From NCBI RefSeq assembly GCF_013778305.1, contig NZ_JACEIC010000001.1, positions 845,311 through 909,310 on the forward strand: 64,000 bases of DNA, in the 5' to 3' direction. How positions within the stretch are numbered: position 1 is the first letter of the stretch; each line of letters starts with the position of its first letter. The stretch is from Nocardioides agri. Lineage in GTDB: Bacteria; Actinomycetota; Actinomycetes; Propionibacteriales; Nocardioidaceae. The notes beneath the pieces are model-generated. The model ran no database searches. It had not been told where the DNA came from and saw only the letters and a list, made by a program, of their open reading frames with translations. A program made the translations under genes and the position numbers. Positions 60,771-64,000 of the stretch are shown one piece after another.

Positions 60771-61742
60771 TCAATCAGGATCGACGGCCGCCGAGTCCGG
60801 CGACCGCTGGAGGGACGCGGTGTCGACGGCCTCGAACGCCGACGCCGGGATCGTCTTGAGCTCCTCGACCAGCCGCGTGGACCAGCGGGCGTTCTGCTCA
60901 CCCTGGAAGAACCACGGCGAGCCGTTGTCGGCGAGCACCAGGCCGTAGGTCTTCATCGCCTCGATGACGGCGACGGTCTGCGCCGAGTAGCCGCCGGTCG
61001 AGAAGCCCGCCCGCAGCCGGAAGCGGGCTCCCATCGGTGGGTAGCCGAGGCTGTCCTGGGACCCGGCCTGGTGCCGGGCCGGCCACAGGTAGTGCCGGCT
61101 GGTGACGTCGGTCGTGAAGCGGATCGCGTGGTCCACGTGCCCGGAGCGCACCTCGGCCCACCGCAGCAGCCCGGGCAGGATCGGCAGCCCGGCGGCGTCT
61201 GCCGAGGTCCAGCCGTCCGGGCGCAGCGCGTTGGAGCGCAGCGACCACACGGCACCGGAGCCGGCCACCCAGCGCCCGTCGCGCACGCGGGTGTTCCAGG
61301 TCTCGTAGAGCCGGCAGCTGCCCCGGTCGACCACGATCGCGTGCTTGTCGCCGTCCGAGCCGCGTCCGCCCTCGATCCGCGTGTCCCGGCCCACCGGGTA
61401 GCGGACCCGGTCGCTCTCGTCGGCGTAGTCGAAGCGGACCCGCACCTTCCGGTGGCCGGGCCGCACGACCGTGACGGGGATGCCGTAGTTCGGGCCGTCG
61501 CCGTACGACGGGCCGAAGTCGGGGTGCAGGTCCCGGTCCGTCGACATGTGCGAGAGCCACTGCCTGCTCCGGGCGTGCACCGGGAGCGAGCTGACGTCGG
61601 CGTGCCACCAGCTGTCCGCCGGGAACACCGGGCAGCCGCCGACCGCCCGCTCGGGAGCGGGCAGGAGCGCGCCCGCCCTACCTCCGGACAGCACCGGTAC
61701 GGCGAGCGCGCAGCTCAGCGCCAGGGCTACGAGTCGCCTCAT
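60771..61742 (-). CDS. Secreted protein of unknown function
   Basis: This 323-aa protein has a classical signal peptide: basic MRRL, hydrophobic VALALSCALAVPVLSG, and likely cleavage near residues 23-25. The mature part has CPVFPADSWWHADVSSLPV, FGPSYGDGPNYGIPVTVV and RGSCRLYETWNTRVRDGRW, a pattern seen in actinobacterial secreted proteins without assigned function. It ends in a region with NGSPWFFQGEQNARWS. It is probably extracellular. It lies downstream of der on the same strand, 20 nt away, but has no functional link to it that I can see. Confidence 0.75.
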   Translation of the reverse strand: MRRLVALALSCALAVPVLSGGRAGALLPAPERAVGGCPVFPADSWWHADVSSLPVHARSRQWLSHMSTDRDLHPDFGPSYGDGPNYGIPVTVVRPGHRKVRVRFDYADESDRVRYPVGRDTRIEGGRGSDGDKHAIVVDRGSCRLYETWNTRVRDGRWVAGSGAVWSLRSNALRPDGWTSADAAGLPILPGLLRWAEVRSGHVDHAIRFTTDVTSRHYLWPARHQAGSQDSLGYPPMGARFRLRAGFSTGGYSAQTVAVIEAMKTYGLVLADNGSPWFFQGEQNARWSTRLVEELKTIPASAFEAVDTASLQRSPDSAAVDPD

Positions 61743-61762
61743 GGCCCGACGGTAGCGCCGTC

Positions 61763-63139
61763 TCAGCGCTTGCGCTTCTCCCGCGGCCGCACCTCGATCT
61801 CGATCGGCGTGCCGACGAACCCGAACTCCTCACGCAGCCGGCGCTCGATGAACCGCTCGTACGACGCGTCGAGCTTGCCGCTGGTGAACAGCACGAACCG
61901 CGGCGGCGCCGTCGACGGCTGGGTCCCGAACAGGATCTTGGGCTGCTTGCCGCTGCGCACCGGGTGCGGGTGCTCGGCGACCAGGCGACCGAGGAAGCCG
62001 TTGAGGGCGCCGGTCGTGATCCGGGTCTCCCACCCGGTGATCGCCTTGTCCAGCGCCGGCACCAGGCGGTCGATGTGCCAGCCGGTGCGCGCGGTGATGT
62101 TGATCCGCGGCGCCCACTGCACCTGCACGAGCTCGCGCTCGATCTCGCGCTCGAGGTAGTAGCGGCGCTCCTCGTCGACGAGGTCCCACTTGTTGAACGC
62201 GATCACCAGCGCGCGGCCGGCCTCGCGGACCGTCTGCAGGATTCGCACGTCCTGCTCGGAGATCGACTCGTCGGCGTTGAGCACGAGGACGGCGACCTCG
62301 GCACGGTCGATCGCGGTCGAGGTCCGCAGCGACGCGTAGTACTCGTGGCCCGACGCCTCCTTGACCCGCTTGCGCAGGCCCGCGGTGTCGATGAACCGCC
62401 AGGTGCGCCCGCCGAGCTCGATCAGCTCGTCGACCGGGTCGACGGTGGTGCCGGCGACGTTGTCGACGACGACGCGCTCCTCCCCCGCCAGCTTGTTGAG
62501 CAGCGAGGACTTGCCGACGTTGGGCTTGCCGACGATGGCGATCCGGCGCGGCCCGCCGATCTCCTCCCCGATGGACTCCGGCGGCGTCTCGGGCAGTGCC
62601 GCGAGCACGGCGTCGAGCATGTCGCCCGAGCCACGGCCGTGCAGCGCCGAGACGGGGTAGGGCTCGCCGAGCCCGAGGTTCCACAGGCCGTAGGCCTCGG
62701 CCTCGGTGCGCTGGTCGTCGACCTTGTTGGCGGCCAGCACGACCGGCTTGCCCGAGGCGCGCAGGATCTTGACCACCGCCTCGTCGTGGTCGGTGATGCC
62801 GACGGTCGCGTCGACGACGAAGAGGACGGCGTCGGCGAGGGACACCGCGATCTCGGCCTGGGCCCTGATCGAGGCCGCCATGCCGCGGGCGTCGGGGTCC
62901 CAGCCGCCGGTGTCGACCACCGTGAACGCACGGCCGTTCCAGTTGGCGTCGTAGGAGACCCGGTCGCGGGTGACGCCCGGGACGTCCTCGACGACCGCCT
63001 CGCGACGGCCGATGATCCGGTTGACCAGCGTCGACTTCCCGACATTGGGACGACCGACCACAGCCAGGATGGGCAGGGGTCCGGTGGGCTCGCCGGCGTC
63101 GCCCTCGTGAGGGCCGGCGGCGGGCTCGAAGTCGGTCAT
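61763..63139 (-). CDS. der: Ribosome-assembly GTPase Der (EngA)
   Basis: This 458-aa essential GTPase of 50S subunit maturation has two tandem G domains and a C-terminal KH-like domain. Domain 1 has [10 protein letters not shown] (near 29-38), DTGG and NKVD. Domain 2 has [10 protein letters not shown] (near 204), DTAGL and NKWD. The KH-like domain ends in [20 protein letters not shown] and a basic tail. The first 22 residues are an actinobacterial N-terminal extension. GGAG precedes the ATG, which lies 4 nt inside the plsC stop. Conserved cmk-plsC-der order confirms the identity. Confidence 0.97.
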   Translation of the reverse strand: MTDFEPAAGPHEGDAGEPTGPLPILAVVGRPNVGKSTLVNRIIGRREAVVEDVPGVTRDRVSYDANWNGRAFTVVDTGGWDPDARGMAASIRAQAEIAVSLADAVLFVVDATVGITDHDEAVVKILRASGKPVVLAANKVDDQRTEAEAYGLWNLGLGEPYPVSALHGRGSGDMLDAVLAALPETPPESIGEEIGGPRRIAIVGKPNVGKSSLLNKLAGEERVVVDNVAGTTVDPVDELIELGGRTWRFIDTAGLRKRVKEASGHEYYASLRTSTAIDRAEVAVLVLNADESISEQDVRILQTVREAGRALVIAFNKWDLVDEERRYYLEREIERELVQVQWAPRINITARTGWHIDRLVPALDKAITGWETRITTGALNGFLGRLVAEHPHPVRSGKQPKILFGTQPSTAPPRFVLFTSGKLDASYERFIERRLREEFGFVGTPIEIEVRPREKRKR

Positions 63140-63897
63140 GGTGCTCCTTGGTCGGTGACCCCGGTGGCGGGGTCGGGTTCTACGTCGGTCGGGGGCAGCG
63201 GACCAGGGAGCTCTCGCCCGGTCGACGCCCGCGCCCGGTCGAGCTGGACAAGCATGTGCTCACGGAGCAACAACGAGGCCTTCTCCACGTGTTCCCGGGT
63301 GCGCGGCCACGGCAGCTGTTCGGTGCGCCACACCTCGCCGAAGACCACGTCGATGGTCGCGCCCCGCGGCGGCAGGGAGCCGCTGGTGCCCCCAGGCTCC
63401 CGGCTGCCCAGCATCGTCACGGGTACGACGGGGGCGCCGGTGACCAGGGCCAGGTAGGCCGCCCCGCGGTGGAACCGCTCGAGGTCCCCGGCGCCGCGGG
63501 TGCCCTCGGGATAGATGCCGACGGCTCGGCCCTCGCGCAGCGCCCGGACGCAGGTCTTCACCGCTCGCGGGTCGGGGTTGAACCGGTCGAGCGGGATCTG
63601 GCCGGAGTGCCACAGGAACGTGCCCAGCGGGCCCTTGAACATCTCGATCTTGGTCAGCGCGTGCACCGGCCGCGCGGCGAAGATCGCCAGCAGCGGGCCG
63701 TCGATGACGCCGATGTGGTTGGACGCGAAGATCACCGGACCCGACGCGGGGACGTTGCCGGGGTCGTCGACGCGCACCCGGTAGCGCCACCGCAGCAGCG
63801 TCCGGGCGATCGGGCGGAGCGGGTGGAGCAGGTACCTGGGCGCGCTCGGGACCCCGTCGCTGCGCGGCGGCTCCAGGTGCCGGGCGCTCGTCCTCAC
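63136..63897 (-). CDS. plsC: 1-acylglycerol-3-phosphate acyltransferase family protein
   Basis: This 253-aa membrane-associated acyltransferase makes phosphatidic acid or related lipids. The catalytic motif HX4D is in [11 protein letters not shown] (near residue 61). The substrate motif follows in SGQIPLDR, the EGTR motif in [11 protein letters not shown], and the Pro-rich fourth block in [10 protein letters not shown]. The GTG start overlaps the cmk stop (GTGA), and the gene overlaps der by 4 nt, so cmk, plsC and der form one operon. Confidence 0.9.
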   Translation of the reverse strand: MRTSARHLEPPRSDGVPSAPRYLLHPLRPIARTLLRWRYRVRVDDPGNVPASGPVIFASNHIGVIDGPLLAIFAARPVHALTKIEMFKGPLGTFLWHSGQIPLDRFNPDPRAVKTCVRALREGRAVGIYPEGTRGAGDLERFHRGAAYLALVTGAPVVPVTMLGSREPGGTSGSLPPRGATIDVVFGEVWRTEQLPWPRTREHVEKASLLLREHMLVQLDRARASTGRELPGPLPPTDVEPDPATGVTDQGAP

Positions 63898-64000
63898 GGG
63901 TGCGCCTCGGCGGTCTCCACCAGCCCGACGATCAGGCCGATCACCTCGTCGAGCGTGTAGTCGGTCGTGTCGATGTGCACGGCACCGTCGGCCTGCACGA
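63894..64000 (-). CDS. cmk: Cytidylate kinase, C-terminal end (partial)
   Basis: Only the last 35 residues are in the window, reading VQADGAVHIDTTDYTLDEVI and on to AEAHP. This matches the end of cytidylate kinases, where a D-T-T-D/x-L-T/S-x-D-E-V-V motif precedes the last helix. It overlaps plsC by GTGA. The order cmk-plsC-der is standard in actinobacteria. The rest of the gene lies beyond base 64,000. Confidence 0.85.
   Translation of the reverse strand, partial: VQADGAVHIDTTDYTLDEVIGLIVGLVETAEAHP

Overview
The window is high-GC DNA with GTG starts, ATGA/GTGA/TGATG gene overlaps and actinobacterial gene families (NDMA-dependent alcohol dehydrogenase, MEDS-LuxR, DUF5994, class Ia nrdAB behind a cobalamin riboswitch, a DmdR/IdeR-like iron box). 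I infer an actinobacterium, probably of the Nocardioides group. The genus is an inference from gene families and style, not from a marker gene.

1-10.6 kb looks like a stress and regulation island. It holds a CoA-binding protein, a four-helix membrane protein, an NADPH-dependent FMN reductase, an unusual in-frame chimera of DnaK with the C-terminal half of a thioredoxin-reductase-like enzyme, a MEDS-LuxR regulator, a soluble PAS-type histidine kinase, an AraC regulator and a compact UvrA-like ATPase. 10.6-15 kb holds an MddA/NnrU-like membrane methyltransferase, a hydrolase-LuxR regulator coupled to a hotdog thioesterase (a perfect 24-bp repeat precedes both transcription units), a Gmad2-LysM protein, small proteins and an aldo/keto reductase.

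15.9-22.4 kb is a B12 and iron neighbourhood. Tandem NrdR-like boxes and a cobalamin riboswitch precede class Ia nrdAB. They are followed by a convergent cobF / 2'-5' RNA ligase-like / cobU operon and a siderophore-interacting protein behind an iron box. 22.4-25 kb holds an NDMA-type alcohol dehydrogenase with a KstR-like operator, an SDR and a zinc-ribbon dual-specificity phosphatase.

25.1-48.3 kb is the most unusual part. A caspase-like (C25-type) protease and an OB-fold-like small protein converge on a six-gene, tightly coupled operon of large proteins without signal peptides: 203-206, 3,341, 705, 335, 1,268 and 1,271 aa. The giant protein carries a DUF6603-like region, a degenerate alpha/beta-hydrolase elbow and a Lys/Ala repeat tail. 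I know of no described system with this gene set.

48.3-58.6 kb is an L-arabinose-type catabolic and transport locus: araA and araD divergent from a sugar ABC transporter with two permeases and two ATPases, ending in a LacI regulator. Three operator-like sites lie between the two arms, and araB is absent. 58.6-64 kb is ordinary: DUF1330, DUF5994, tRNA-Pro(GGG), two large palindromes, a DinB-like protein, a secreted protein, der, plsC and the 3' end of cmk.
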